Shown here piece by piece: positions 1 to 13,560 of a stretch of DNA of 64,000 bases; positions within the stretch are counted from its first letter, which is position 1, and each line of letters begins with the position of its first letter. A program made the translations under genes and the position numbers. The stretch is from Colletes latitarsis. Taxonomy: Eukaryota > Arthropoda > Insecta > Hymenoptera > Colletidae. Below the pieces are notes generated by a model. It made no database searches. It was not told the origin of the DNA and was given only the letters and a program-made list of their open reading frames with translations. The stretch spans positions 4,278,001-4,342,000 of the forward strand of contig NW_027488368.1 in the NCBI RefSeq assembly GCF_051014445.1, read 5' to 3'.

Positions 1-176
1 AGGATGACGCATGTTAGGTCTGGGTTAGGTCTAGGATTTGCTCTCGTCAGGCTCATACTTCCGCATATTTCTCATACCTCATGGCTAGATCCTGGGCTAT
101 TTCTGGATTGGATCACGTAGTAATGTGGTACCACACTGAAACAGTCCACTAAACCTGGTTTGGATCAATATTTTAG
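1..176. repeat. Monomer, class A (first copy of the window)
   Basis: This first copy defines the phase used here: start at AGGAT, end at ATTTTAG, 176 bp. It carries the class A signature CATGGCTAGATCC followed by GGGCTATTTCTGG after the central CGCATATTTCTCATAC. Two 11-bp TTAGGTCT units lie at its left and the 10-bp palindrome GTGGTACCAC in its right half. Its variant CCTCATGG links it to the copy starting at 2,114. Confidence 0.85.
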
Positions 177-650
177 AGGATAGTGCATGTTAGGTCTAGG
201 TTAGCCCTGAGATTTTCACTCATCAGACTCATACTTTCGCATTCTACAGATACCTGTTGAACGGATCCTGGTTTTTTTCTGGTATGGTTCACGTAGTAAT
301 GTGGTACCACACTGAAACAATCAATTAAACCAGGTCTTGATAAATATTTTAGATGATAACGCATGTTAGGTCTGGGTTAGGTTTAGGATTTGCCCTCATC
401 AGGCTCATACTTTCGCATATTTCTCATACTTCATGGCTAGATCCTGGGCTATTTCTGGATTGGATCACGTAGTAATGTGGAACCACACTGAAACAGTCAA
501 TTAAACCTGATTTCGATCAATATTTTAGAGGACAATGCAAGTTAGGTCTGGGATAGGTCTGGGATTTGCCCACATCAGGGTCATACTTTCGCATTCTTCA
601 CATACTTGTTGAGCTGATCCTGGGTTTTTTTCTGGTTTGGATCACGTAGT

Positions 651-666
651 AGTGTGGTACCACACT
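651..666. repeat. 16-bp perfect palindrome in a monomer
   Basis: AGTGTGGTACCACACT equals its own reverse complement. It arises where the usual GTAATGTGG is GTAGTGTGG, which extends the common 12-bp dyad TGTGGTACCACA by two bases on each side. Other 16-bp copies are at 4,524-4,539 and 14,880-14,895. Confidence 0.9.
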
Positions 667-2233
667 GAAACTGTCCATTAAACCTGGTTTCGATCAATAT
701 TTTTGAGGATAACGCATGTTAGGTCTAGGTTGGGCCGAGGATTTTCACTCATCAGACTCATACTTTCGCATTCTTCACATACTTGTTGAACGGATCCTGG
801 GTTTTTTCTGGTTTGGATCACGTAGTAATGTGGTACCACACTGAAACATTCAAATAAACCTGGTCTTGATAAATATTTTAGGGGATAACGCATGTTAGGT
901 TTGGGTTAGGTCTAGGATTTGCCCACATAAGGCTCATACTTTCGCATATTTCTCATACTTCATGGCTAGATCCTGGGCTGTTTCTGGATTGTATCACGTA
1001 GTAATGTGGTACCACGCCGGATCAGTCAATTGAACCTTGTTTCGATCAATATTTTAGAGGATAATGCATGTTAGGTCTAGGTTAGCCCTGAGATTTTCAC
1101 TCATCAGACTCATACTTTCGCATTCTACAGATACCTGTTGAACGGATCCTGGGTTTTTTCTGGTATGGTTCACGTAGTAATGTGGTACCACACTGAAACA
1201 ATCAATTAAACCAGGTCTTGATAAATATTTTAGATGATAACGCATGTTAGGTCTGGGTTAGGTCTAGGATTTGCCCTCATCAGGCTCATACTTTCGCATA
1301 TTTCTCATACTTCATGGCTAGATCCTGGGCTATTTCTGGATTGGATCACGTAGTAATGTGGTACCACACTAAAACAGTCCACTAAACCTGGTTTGGATCA
1401 ATATTTTAGAGGATAATGTATGTTAGGTCTAGGTTAGCCCTGAGATTTTCACTCATCAGACTCATACTTTCGCATTCTACAGATACCTGTCGAACGGATC
1501 CTGGGGTTTTTCCGGTATGGTTCACGTAGTAATGTGGTACCACACTGAAACAATCAATTAAACCAGGTCTTGATAAATATTTTAGATGATAACGCAGGTT
1601 AGGTCTGGGTTAGGTCTAGGATTTGCCCTCATCAGGCTCATACTTTCGCATATTTCTCATACTTCATGGCTAGATCCTGGGCTATTTCTGGATTGGATCA
1701 CGTAGTAATGTGGTACCACACTGAAACAGTCAATTAAACCTGGTTTCGATCAATATTTTAGAGGACAATGCAAGTTAGGTCTGGGATAGGTCTGGGATTT
1801 GCCCACATCAGGGTCATACTTTCGCATTTTTCACATACTTGTTGAACAGATCCTGGGTTTTTTCTGGTTTGGATCGCGCAGTAATGTGGTACCACACTGA
1901 AACAGCCCACTAAACCTGGTTTCGATCAATATTTTAGAGGATAACGAAAGTTATGTCTAGGTTAGGCCTGGGATTTGTCCTCATCAGACTCATGCTTTCG
2001 CATTTTTCACATACTTGATGAACAGATCCTGGGTTTTTTCTGGTATGGATCACGTAGTAATGTGGGACCACACTGAAACATTCAGTTAAACCTGGTCTTG
2101 ATAAATATTTTAGAGGATAACGCATGTTAGGTCTGGGTTAGGTCTAGGATTTGCTCTCGTCAGGCTCATACTTTCGCATATTTCTCATACCTCATGGCTA
2201 GATCCTGGGCTATTTCTGGATTGGATCACGTAG

Positions 2234-2251
2234 TAGTGTGGTACCACACTA
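2234..2251. repeat. 18-bp perfect palindrome, longest version seen of the monomer dyad
   Basis: TAGTGTGGTACCACACTA is perfectly self-complementary. It combines the GTAGTGTGG variant on the left with the rare CACTAAAAC variant on the right. It lies in the right half of the monomer starting at 2,114. Such dyads can extrude as short cruciforms, but no function is shown. Confidence 0.9.
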
Positions 2252-3829
2252 AAACAGTCCACTAAACCTGGTTTGGATCAATATTTTAGAGGATAATGTA
2301 TGTTAGGTCTAGGTTAGCCCTGAGATTTTCACTCATCAGACTCATACTTTCGCATTCTACAGATACCTGTTGAACGGATCCTGGGTTTTTTCCGGTATGG
2401 TGCACGTAGTAATGTGGTACCACACTGAAACAATCAATTAAACCAGGTCTTGATAAATATTTTAGATGATAACGCTGGTTAGGTCTGGGTTAGGTCTAGG
2501 ATTTGCCCTCATCAGGCTCATACTTTCTCATATTTCTCATACTTCATGGCTAGATCCTGGGCTATTTCTGGATTGCATCACGTAGTAATGTGGTACCACA
2601 CTGAAACAGTCAATTAAACCTGGTTTCGATCAATATGTTAGAGGTCAATGCAAGTTAGGTCTGGGATAGGTCTGGGATTTGCCCACATCAGGGTCATACT
2701 TTCGCATTTTTCACATACTTGTTGAACAGATCCTGGGTTTTTTCTGGTTTGGATCGGGCAGAAATGTGGTACCACACTGAAACAGCCCACTAAACCTGGT
2801 TTCGATCAATATTTTAGAGGATAGCGAAAGTTATGTCTAGGTTACGCCTGGGATTTGCTCTCATCAGACTCGTGCTGTCGCATTTTTCACATACTTGTTG
2901 AACAGATCCTGGGTTTTTTCTGGTATGGATCACGTAGTAACGTGGTACCACACTGAAACATTCAGTTAAACCTGGTCTTGATAAATATTTTAGAGGATAA
3001 CGCATGTTAGGTCTGGGTTAGGTCTAGGATTTGCCCTCATCAGGCTCATACTTTCGCATATTTCTTATACTTCATGGATAGATCCTGGGCTATTTTCTGG
3101 TTTGGATCATACAGTAATGTGGTACCACACTGAAACAGTCGATTAAACCAGGTTTCGATCAATATTCTTGAGGATAACGCATGTTAGGTCTAGGGAAGGC
3201 CTGGGATTTTCACTCATCAGACTCATTCTTTCGCATTCTTCACATACCTGTTGAACGGATCCTGGGCTTTCTCTGGATTGCATCACGTAGTAATGAAGTA
3301 CAACACTGAAACACTCAATTAAACCTGGTCTTGATAAATATTTTAGAGGATAACGCATGTTAGGTTTGGGTTAGATCTAGGATTTGCCCTCATCAGGCTC
3401 CACTTTCGCATACTTCTCATACTTCATGGCTGGATCCTGGGCTATTTCTGGTTTGGATCACGTAGTAATGTGGTACCACACTGAAACAGTCAATTAAACC
3501 TGGTTTTGATCAATATTTTAGAGAATAATTCATGTTTGGTCTAGGTTAGGTCTGGGATTTCCTCTCATCAGGCTCATTCGTTCGCATATTTCTCATACTT
3601 GATGGCTAGATCCTGGGCTTTTTCTGGATTGCATCACGTAGTAATGAAGTGCAACACTGAAACAGTCAATTAAACCTGGTTTCCATCAATATTTTAGAGG
3701 ACAACGCATGTCAGGTCTAGGTTAGGTCTGGAATTTGCTCTCATCAGGGTCATACTGTCGCAGTTTTAACTTACTTGTTGAACGGATCCTGGGTTTTTTC
3801 TGGTTTGGATCACGTAGTAATGTGGTACC

Positions 3830-4915
3830 ACGCTGAAACAGTCAATTAAACCTGGTTTCGATCAATATTTTAGAGGATAGCGCAAGTTAGGTCTGAGATA
3901 AGCCTGGGATTCGCCCTCATCAGGCTCATACTATCGCGTTTTCCACATACATGTTGAACTGATCCTGGGTTTTTTCTGGTTTGGATCACGTAGTAATGTG
4001 GTACCACACTGAAACAGTCTATTAAACCTGGTTTCGATCAATATTTTAGAGGATAACGCAAGTTAGGTCTAGGTTAGGTCTGGGATATGCCCTCATCAGA
4101 CTCAAACTTTCGCACAATTCACATACTCGTTGAACAGATCCTGGGTTATTTTCTGGTTTGGATCACATAGTAATGTGGTACCACACTGAAACAGTCGATT
4201 AAACCAGCTTTCGATCAATATTTTTGAGGATAACGCATGTTAGGTCTAGGTTAGGTCTGGGATTTGCTCTCTTCTGGCTCATTCTTTCGCATATTTCTCA
4301 TACTTGATGGCTAGATCCTGGGCTTTTTCTGGATTGCATCACGTAGTAATGAAGTACAACACTGAAACAGTCAACTCAACCTGGTTTCCATCAATATCTT
4401 AGAGGACAACGCAAGTTAGGTCTGGGATAGGTCTGGGATTTGCCCACATCAGGCTCATACTTTCGCGTTTTCCACATACTTGTTGAACAGATCCTGGGTT
4501 TTTTCTGGTTTTGATCACGTAGTAGTGTGGTACCACACTGAGACAGTCCATTAAACCTGATTTGGATCAATATTTTAGAGGATAACGCATGTTAGGTCTG
4601 GGATTTTCACTCATCAGACTCATACTTTCGCATTCTTCACATACTTGTTGAACGGATCCTGGGTTTTTTCTGGTTTGGATCACGTAGTAATGTGGGGCCA
4701 CACCGAAGCAATCAATTGAACCTGGTCTTGATATATATTTTAGAGGATAACGCATGTTAGGTCTGGGATAGGTCTGGGATTTGCCCTCATCAGACTCATA
4801 CTTCCGCACACTTCACATACTCGTTGAACAGATCCTGGGTTATTTTCTGGTTTGGATCACATAGTAATGTGGTACCACACTGAAACAGTCGATTAAACCA
4901 GGTTTCGATCAATAT
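3830..4915. repeat. Block copied at 13,315-13,873 with three monomers missing there
   Basis: The left part, with GGATAGCGCAAG, CTATCGCG and TTTTCCACATAC variants, aligns to 13,315-13,520 at offset 9,487. The right part, with a contracted 11-bp domain and TGTGGGGCCACACCG, aligns to 13,519-13,873 at offset 8,958. The two offsets differ by 529 bp, exactly three monomers (176+176+177), so the copies differ by a clean three-monomer deletion or insertion. Homology ends at the monomer junction near 4,915 and 13,873. Confidence 0.75.
4592..4602. repeat. Contracted 11-bp subrepeat (one unit instead of two)
   Basis: The monomer has only one TTAGGTCTGGG before ATTTTCACTC, where nearly all others have two units. 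The monomer is therefore 11 bp short (165 bp for a 176-bp type, which is a multiple of 3). The same state is at 4,934-4,944 and 13,550-13,560. The copy at 13,550 is the block duplicate of this one. Confidence 0.9.
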
Positions 4916-4933
4916 TTTAGAGGATAACGCATG

Positions 4934-4944
4934 TTAGGTCTGGG
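4934..4944. repeat. Contracted 11-bp subrepeat, second case
   Basis: A single TTAGGTCTGGG unit directly precedes ATTTTCACTC. It lies two monomers downstream of the 4,592 case, so it may be a local copy of the same deletion. Confidence 0.85.
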
Positions 4945-7900
4945 ATTTTCACTCATCAGACTCATACTTTCGCATTCTTCACATACTTGTTGAACGGATC
5001 CTGGGTTTTTTCTGGTTTGGATCACGTAGTAATGTGGGACCACGCAGAAACAATCAATTAAACCTGGTCTTGATAAATATTTTAGAGGATAACGCATGTT
5101 AGCTCTGGGTTAGGTCTAGGATTTGCCCTCGTCAGGCTCACACTTTCGCATATTTCTCATACTTCATGGCTAGATCCTGGGCTTTTTCTGGATTGCATCA
5201 CGTAGTAATGAAGTACAACACTGAAGCAGTCAATTAAACCTGGTTTCGATCAATATTTTAAAGAATAATTCATGTTAGGTCTAGGTTAGGTCTGGGATTT
5301 GCTCTCATCAGGCTCATTCTTTCGCATATTTCTCATACTTGATAGCTAGATCCTGGGCTTTCTCTGGATTGCATCACGTAGTAATGAAGTACAACACAGA
5401 AACAGTCAATTAAACCAGGTTTCCATCAATATTTTAGAGGACAACGCATGTTAGGTCTAGGTTAGGCCTGGGATTTGCTCTCATCAGGGTCATGCTTTCG
5501 CAGTTTTAACATACATGTTGACCTGATCGAGGGTTTTTTCTGCTTTGGATCACGTAGTAAAGTGGTACCACACTGAAACAGTCCATTAAACCTGGTTTGG
5601 ATCAATATTTTTGAGGATAACGCATGTTAGGTCTAGGTTAGGCCGGGGATTTTCACTCATCAGACTCATACTTTCGCATTCTTCACATACTTGTTGAACG
5701 GATCCTGGGTTTTTTCTGGTTTGGATCACGTAGTAATGTGGGACCACGCAGAAACAATCAATTAAACCTGGTCTTGATAAATATTTTAGAGGATAACGCA
5801 TGTTAGGTCTGGGTTAGGTCTAGGATTTGCTCTCGTCAGGCTCATACTTTCGCATATTTCTCATACTTCATGGCTAGATCCTGCGCTGTTTCTGGATTGT
5901 ATCACGTAGTAATGTGGTACCACGCTGAATCAGTCAATTAAACCTGGTTTCCATCAATATCTTAGAGGACAACGCAAGTTAGGTCTGGGATAGGTCTGGG
6001 ATTTGCCCTCATCAGACTCATACGTTTCGTTTTTCACATACTTGTTGAACGGAACCTGGGTTTTTTCTAGTTTGGATCACGTAGTAATGTGGTACCACAC
6101 TGAAACATTCAAATAAACCTGGTCTTGATAAATATTTTAGAGGATAACGCATGTTAGGTTTGGGTTAGGTCTAGGATTTGCCCACATCAGGCTCATACGT
6201 TCGCATATTTCTCATACTTCATGGCTAGATCCTGGGCTGTTTCTGGATTGTATCACGTAGTAATATGGTACCACGCTGAATCAGTCAATTAAACCTTGTT
6301 TCGATCAATATTTTAGAGGATAACGCAAGTTAGGTCTGGGATAGGTCTGGGATTTGCCCCCATCAGACTCATGCTTTCGCATTTTTCACATACTTGTTGA
6401 ACAGATCCTGGGTTTTTTCTGGTATGAATCACGTAGTAATGTGGTACCATACTGAAACATTGAGTTAAACCTGGTCTTGATAAATATTTTTGAGGATAAC
6501 GCATGTTAGGTCTGGGTTAGGTCTAGGATTTGCCCTCGTCAGGCTCATTCTTTCGCATTCTTCACATACCTGTTGAACGGATCCTGGTTTTTTCTGGTTT
6601 GGATCACGTAGTAATGTGGGACCACACTGAAACAATCAATTAAACCTGGTCTTGATAAATATTTTAGAGGATAACGCATGTTAGGTCTGGGTTAGGCCTG
6701 GGATTTGCCCTCATCAGGGTCATACTTTCGCAGTTCTAACATACATGTTGACCTGATCGAGGGTTTTTTCTGCTTTGGATCACGTAGTAAAGTGGTACGA
6801 CACTGAAACAGTCCACTAAACCTGGTTTGGATCAATATTTTAGAGGATAATGCATGTTAGGTCTAGGTTAGCCCTGAGATTTTCACTCATCAGACTCATA
6901 CTTTCGCATTCTTCAGATACCTGTTGAACGGATCCTGGGTTTTTTCTGGTATGGTTCACGTAGTAATGTGGTACCATACTGAAACATTCAGTTAAACCAG
7001 GTCTTGATAAATATTTTTGAGGATAACGCATATTAGGTCTGGGTTAGGCCTGGGATTTGCCCTCATCAGGGTCATACTTTGGCAGTTCTAACATACATGT
7101 TGTCCTGATCGAGGGTTTTTTCTGCTTTGGATCACGTAGTAAAGTGGTACCACACTGAAACAGCCCACTAAACCTGGTTTGGATCAATATTTTAGAGGAT
7201 AATGCATGTTAGGTCTAGGTTAGCCCTGAGATTTTCACTCATCAGACTCATACTTTCGCATTTTTCACATACTTGTTGAACAGATCCTGGGTTTTTTCTG
7301 GTTTGGATCGCGCAGTAATATGGTACCACACTGAAACAGCCCACTAAACCTGGTTTCGATCAATATTTTAGAGGATAACGAAAGTTATGTCTAGGTTAGG
7401 CCTGGGATTTGCCCTCATCAGACTCATGCTTTCGCATTTTTCACATACTTGTTGAACAGATCCTGGGTTTTTTCTGGTTTGGATCACATAGTAATGTGGT
7501 ACCACAATGAAACAGTCGATTAAACCAGGTTTCGATCAATATTTTTGCGGATAACGCATGTTAGGTCAAGGTTAGGCCTGGGATTTTCACTCATTAGACT
7601 CATTCTTTCGCATTCTTCACATACTTGTTGGGCGGATCCTGGGTTTTTTCTGGTTTGGATCACGTAGTAATGTGGGACCACACTGAAACAATCAATTAAA
7701 CCTGGTCTTGATAAATTTTTGAGAGGATAACGCATGTTAGGTCTGGGATAGGTCTGGGATTCGCCCTCATCAGGCTCATACTTTCGCGTTTTTCACATAC
7801 TTGTTGTAGAGATCCTGGGTTTTTTCTGGTTTGGATCGGGCAGTAATGTGGTACCACACTGAAACAGCCCACTAAACCTGGTTTCGATCAATATTCTTGA

Positions 7901-10010
7901 GGATAACGCATGTTAGGTCTAGGTAAGGCCTGGGATTTTCACTCATCAGACTCATTCTTTCGCATTCTTCACATACCTGTTGAACGGATCCTGGGTTTTT
8001 TCTGGTTTGGATCACGTAGTAATGTGGGACTACACTGAAACAATCAATTAAACCTGGTCTTGATAAATATTTTAGAGGATAACGCATGTTAGGTCTGGGT
8101 TAGGTCTAGGATTTGCTCTCGTCAGGCTCATACTTTCGCATATTTCTCAAACTTGATGGCTAGATCCTGGGCTTTTTCTGGATCGCATCACGTAGTAATG
8201 AAGTACAACACTGAAACAGTCAATTAAACCTGGTTTCCATCAATATCTTAGAGGATAATGCATGTTAGGTCTGGGTTAGTCCTGGGATTTGCCCTCATCA
8301 GGGTCATACTTTCGCATATTTCTTATACTTCATGGATAGATCCTGGGCTATTTTCTGGTTTGGATCACATGGTAATGTGGTACCACAATGAAACAGTCGA
8401 TTAAACCAGGTTTCGATCAATATTTTTGCGGATAACGCATGTTAGGTCTAGGTTAGGCCTGGGATTTTCACTCATCAGACTCATTCTTTCGCATTCTTCA
8501 CATACTTGTTGAACGGATCCTGGGTTTTTTCTGGTTTGGATCACGTAGTAATGTGGGACCAAACTGAAACAATCAATTAAACCTGGTCTTGATAAATATT
8601 TTAGAGGATAACGCATGTTAGGTCTGGGATAGGTCTGGGATTTGCCCACATCAGGGTCATACTTTCGCATTTTTCACATACTTGTTGAACAGATCCTGGG
8701 TTTTTTCTGGTTTGGATCGCGCAGTAGTGTGGTGCCACACTGAAACAGCCCACTAAACCTGGTTTCGATCAATATTATAGAGGATAACGAAAGTTTTGTC
8801 TAGGTTAGGCCTGGGATTTGCCCTCATCAGACTCATGCTTTCGCATTTTTCACATACTTGTTGAACAGATCCTGGGTTTTTTCTGGTATGGATCACGTAG
8901 TAATGTGGGACCACACTGAAACATTCAGTTAAACCTGGTCTTGATAAATATTTTCGAGGATAACGCATGTTAGGTCTGGGATAGGTCTGGGATTTGCCCT
9001 CATCAGACTCATACTTTCGCACACTTCACATACTCGTTGAACAGGTCCTGGGTTTTTTCTGGTTTCGGTCACGTAGTAATGTGGTACCACACTGAAACTG
9101 TCGATTAAACCAGGTTTCGATCAATATTTTTGAGGATAACGCATGTTAGGTCTAGGTTAGGCCGGGGATTTTCACTCATCAGACTCATACTTCCGCATAC
9201 TTCTCATACTTGTTGAACGGATCCTGGGCTATTTCTGGATTGCATCACGTAGTAATGTGGTACCACACTGAAACGGTCAATTAAACCTGGTTTTGATGAA
9301 TATTTTAGAGAATAATTCATGTTAGGTTTAGGTTTGGTCCGGGATTTGCTCTCATCAGGCTCATTCTTTCGCATATATCTCATACTTGACGGCTAGATCC
9401 TGAGTTTTTTCTGGAGTGGATCACGTAGTAATGTGGTACCACGCTGAAACAGTCAATTAAACCTGGTTTTGATCAATATTTTAGAGAATAATTCATGTTT
9501 GGTCTAGGTTAGGTCTGGGATTTGCTCTCATCAGGCTCTTTCTTTCGCATATTTCTCATACTTGATGGCTAGATCCTGGGCTTTTTCTGGATTGCATCAC
9601 GTAGTAATGAAGTGCAACACTGAAACAGTCAATTAAACCTGGTTTCCATCAATATTTCAGAGGACAACGCATGTCAGGTCTACGTTAGGTCTGGAATTTG
9701 CTCTCATCAGGGTCATACTGTCGCAGCTTTAACTTACTTTTTGAACGGATTCTGGGTTTTTTCTGGTTTGGTTCACGTAGTAATGTGGTACCACGCTGTA
9801 ACATTCAATTAAACCTGGTTGATAAATATTTTAGAGGATAACGCATGTTAGGTCCGGGTTAGATCTAGGATTTGCCCTCATCAGGCTCACACTTTCGCAT
9901 ATTTCTCCTACTTCATGGCTAGATCCTGGGCTGTTTCTGGATTGTATCACATAGTAATGTGGTACCACGCTGAAACAGACGATTAAACCTGGTTTCGATC
10001 AATATTTTAG

Positions 10011-10186
10011 AGGATAACGCACGTTAGGTCTAGGTTAGGCCTGGGATTTTCACTCATCACACTCATACTTTCGCATTCTTCACATACTTTTTGAACGGAT
10101 CTTGGGTTTTCTCTGGTGTGGATCACGTAGTAATGTGGTACCACACTGAAACAATCAATTAAACCTGGTGTTGATAAATATTTTAG
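10011..10186. repeat. Monomer, class B exemplar (176 bp)
   Basis: Class B has TTTTCACTCATC in place of the TTGCCCTCATC seen in class A, then CGCATTCTTCACATAC. In other copies this is followed by TTGTTGAACGGATCC, GGGTTTTTTCTGG and usually GTGGGACCAC; it often ends in GGTCTTGATAAATATT. This copy has a GGTACC centre and a TTTTTGAACGG variant. Class B is common throughout the window but is not part of the canonical C-F-E-A-D pentamer. Confidence 0.8.
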
Positions 10187-12839
10187 AGGATAACGCATGT
10201 TAGGTCTGGGTTAGGTCTAGGATTTGCCCACATCAGGCTCATGCTTTCGTATATTTCTCATACTTCATGGCTGGATCCTGGGCTATTACTGGATTGGATC
10301 ACGTAGTAATGTGGTACCACACTGAAACAGTCAATTAAACCTGGTTTCGATCAATATTTTAGAGAATAATTCATGTTAGGTCTGGGTTAGTTCTGGGATT
10401 TGCCCACATCAGGGTCATACTTTCGCATTTTTCACATACTTGATGAACAGATCCTGGGTTTTTTCTGGTTTGGATCGCGCAGTAATATGGTACCACACTG
10501 AAACAGCCCACTAAACCTGGTTTCGATCAATATTTTAGAGGGTAACGAAAGTTATGTCTAGGTTAGGCCTGGGATTTGCCCTCATCAGACTCATGCTTTC
10601 GCATTTTTCACATACTTGTTGAACAGATCCTGGGTTTTTTCTTGTATGGATAACGTAGTAATGTGGTACCACACTGAAACATTCAGTTAAACCTGGTCTT
10701 GATAAATATTTTTGAGGATAACGCATGTTTTAGGGCTGGGTTAAGTCTAGGATTTGCCCTCATCAGGCTCATACTTTCGCATATTTCTCATACTTCATGG
10801 CTAGATCCTGGGCTGCTTCTGGATTGTATCACGTAGCGACGTGGTACCACGCAGAAACAGTCAATTGAACCCGGTTTCGATCAATATTTTAGAGGATAAC
10901 GCAAGTTAGGTCTGGCATTGGTCTGGGATTCGACATCATCAGGCTCATACTTTCGCGTTTTTCACATACTTGTTGAACTGATCCTGGGCTTTTTCTGGTT
11001 TGGATCACGTAGTAATGTGGTACCACACTGAAACAGTCAATTAAACCTGGTTTCGATCTATATTTTAGAGAATAATTCATGTTAGGTCTAGGTTAGGTCT
11101 GGGATTTGCTCTCATCAGGCTCATACTTTCGCACACTTCACATACTCGTTTGTCAGATCCTGGGTTATTTTCTGGTTTGGAACGCATAGTAATGTGGTAC
11201 CACACTGAAACAGTCGATTAAACCAGGTTTCGATCAATATTTTTGAGGATAACGCATGTTAGGTCTAGGTTAGGCCTGGGATTTTCACTCATCAGACTAA
11301 TACTTTCGCGTTTTTCACATACTTGTTGAACAGATCCTGGGTTTTTTTCTGGTTTGGATCACGTAGTAGTGTGGTACCACACTGAAACTGTCCATTTAAC
11401 CTGGTTTCGATCAATATTTTAGAGGATAACGCATGTTAGGACTGGGTTAGGTCTAGGATTTGCCCTCATCAGGCTCATACTTTCGCATATTTCTTATACT
11501 TCATGTATAGATCCTGGGCTATTTCTGGATTGGATCACGTAGTAATGTTGTACCACACCGAAACAGTCAATTAAACCTGGTTTCGATCAATATTTTAGAA
11601 GATAACGCAAGTTATGTCTGGTATAGGTCTGGGATTTGCTCTCATCAGGCTCATTCTTTCCCACATTTCTCATACTTGATGGCTAGATCCGGGGCTTTTT
11701 CTGGATTGCTTCACGTAGTAATGATGTACGACACTGAAACAGTCAATTAAACCTGGTTTCCATCAATATTGTAGAGGACAACGCATGTTAGGTCTAGGTT
11801 AGCCCTGGGATTTGCCCACATGAGGGTCATACTTTCGCAGTTTTAACATACATGTTGACCTGATCGAGGGTTTTTTCTGCTTTGGATCACGTAGCAAAGT
11901 GGTGCCATACTGAAACAGTCCATTAAACCTGGTATCGATCAATATTCTAGAGGATAACGCATGTTAGGTCTAGGTTAGGTCTGGGATTTTCACTCATCAG
12001 ACTCATACTTTCGCATTCTTCACATACTTGTTGAACGGACCCTGGGTTTTTTCTGGTTTGGATCACGTAGTAATGTGGGACCACACTGAAACAATCAATT
12101 AAACCTGGTTCCGATCAATATTTTAGAGGATAACGCAAGTTAGGTCTGGTATAGGTCTGGGACTTGCCCTCATCAGGCTCATACTTTCGCACACTTCACA
12201 TACTCGTTGAACAGATCCTGGGTTATTTTCTGGTTTGGATCACATAGTAATGTGGTACCACACTGAAACAGTCGATTAAACCTGGTTTGGATCAATATTA
12301 TAGAGGATAACGCATGTTAGGCCTAGGTTAGGTCTGGGATTTTCACTCATCAGACTCATACTTTCGCATTCTTCACATACTTGTTGAACGGATCCTGGGT
12401 TTTTTCTGGTTTGGATCACGTAGTAATGTGGGACCACATCGAAACAATCAATTAAACCAGGTTTCGATCAATATTTTTGAGGATAACGCATGTTAGGTCT
12501 AGGTTAGTCCTGGGATTTTCACTCATCGGACTCATCCTTTCGCGTTTTTCACATACTTGTTGAACAGATCCTGGGTTTTTTTCTGGTTTGGATTACGTAG
12601 TAGTGTGGTACCACACTGAAACTGTCCATTAAACCTGGTTTCGATCAATATTTTAGAGGATAACGCATGTTAGGTCTGGGTTAGGTCTGGGATTTGCTCT
12701 CATCAGGCTCATACTTTCGCATATTTCTCATACTTCATGGCTGGATCCTGGGCTATTTCTGGATTGGATCACGTAGTAAAGTGGTACCACACTGAAACAT
12801 TCAATAAAACCTGGTCTGGATATATATTTTAGAGGATAA

Positions 12840-12995
12840 CGCATCTTAGGTCTGGGTTAGGTCTAAGATTTGCCCTCATCAGGCTCACAGTTTCGTGTTT
12901 TTCACATACTTGTTGAACAGATCCTGGGTTTTTTCTGGTTTGGATCACGAAGTGCTGTGGTACCAAACTGAAACAGTCCATTAAACCGGTTTCGC
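12840..12995. repeat. Rare monomer variant shared with 62.4 and 63.4 kb
   Basis: The combination GCATCTTAGG, GTCTAAGATTTGCC, CTCACAGTTTCG and GGATCACGAAGT is found here and again at 62,374 and 63,431 (the last with GCAGCTTAGG). The preceding monomers also share TGGTCTGGATA or TGGTCTGGACA. The copies are about 49.5 and 50.6 kb away. Confidence 0.75.
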
Positions 12996-13549
12996 TCAAT
13001 ATTTTAGAAGATAACGCATGTTAGGTCTAGGTTAGGCCTGGGATTTGCCCTCATCAGGGTCATACTTTTGCAGTCTTAACATGCATGTTGACCTGATCGT
13101 GGGTTCTTTCTGCTTTGGATCACGTAGGAAAGTGGTACCACACTGAAACAGTCAATTAAACCTGGTTTCGATCAATATTTTAGAGGATAACGCAAGTTAG
13201 GTCCGGGATAGGTCTGAGATTTGGCCTCATCAGACTCATACTTTCGCACACTTCACATACTCGTTGAACAGATCCTGGGTTTTTTTCTGGTTTGGATCAC
13301 GTAGTAATGTGGTACCACGCTGAAACAGTCAATTAAACCTGGTTTCGACCAATATTTTAGAGGATAGCGCAAGTTAGGTCTGAGATAGGCCTGGGATTCG
13401 CCCTCATCAGGCTCATACTATCGCGTTTTCCACATACTTGTTGAACTGATCCTGGGTTTTTTCTGGTTTGGATCACGTAGTAATGTGGTACCACACTGAA
13501 ACAGTCTATTAAACCTGGTTTCGATCAATATTTTAGAGGATAACGCATG

Positions 13550-13560
13550 TTAGGTCTGGG
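13550..13560. repeat. Contracted 11-bp subrepeat, third case
   Basis: A single TTAGGTCTGGG unit precedes ATTTTCACTC. The surrounding monomers match 4,561-4,915, so this is the duplicated form of the 4,592 contraction. Confidence 0.85.

Larger units (their letters stand above)
1..2993. repeat. Degraded five-monomer repeat block, 880-bp period
   Basis: Two consecutive 880-bp units, 1,234-2,113 and 2,114-2,993, match monomer by monomer. Shared rare variants include CACTAAAAC (near 1,368 and 2,248), ATTCTACAGATACC (1,481 and 2,351), GACAATGCAAG or GTCAATGCAAG (about 1,762 and 2,642) and GCGAAAGTTATG or ACGAAAGTTATG (1,943 and 2,823). The stretch 1-1,233 is related: 177 matches 1,058 and 353 matches 1,234, both at offset 881. 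Position 1 also resembles 2,114, sharing CATACCTCATGG. The ATTCTACAG variant (near 241, 1,121, 1,481 and 2,351) was seen nowhere else in the window. Copies differ at scattered sites, so the repeat is older than those at 28 or 45 kb. Confidence 0.8.
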
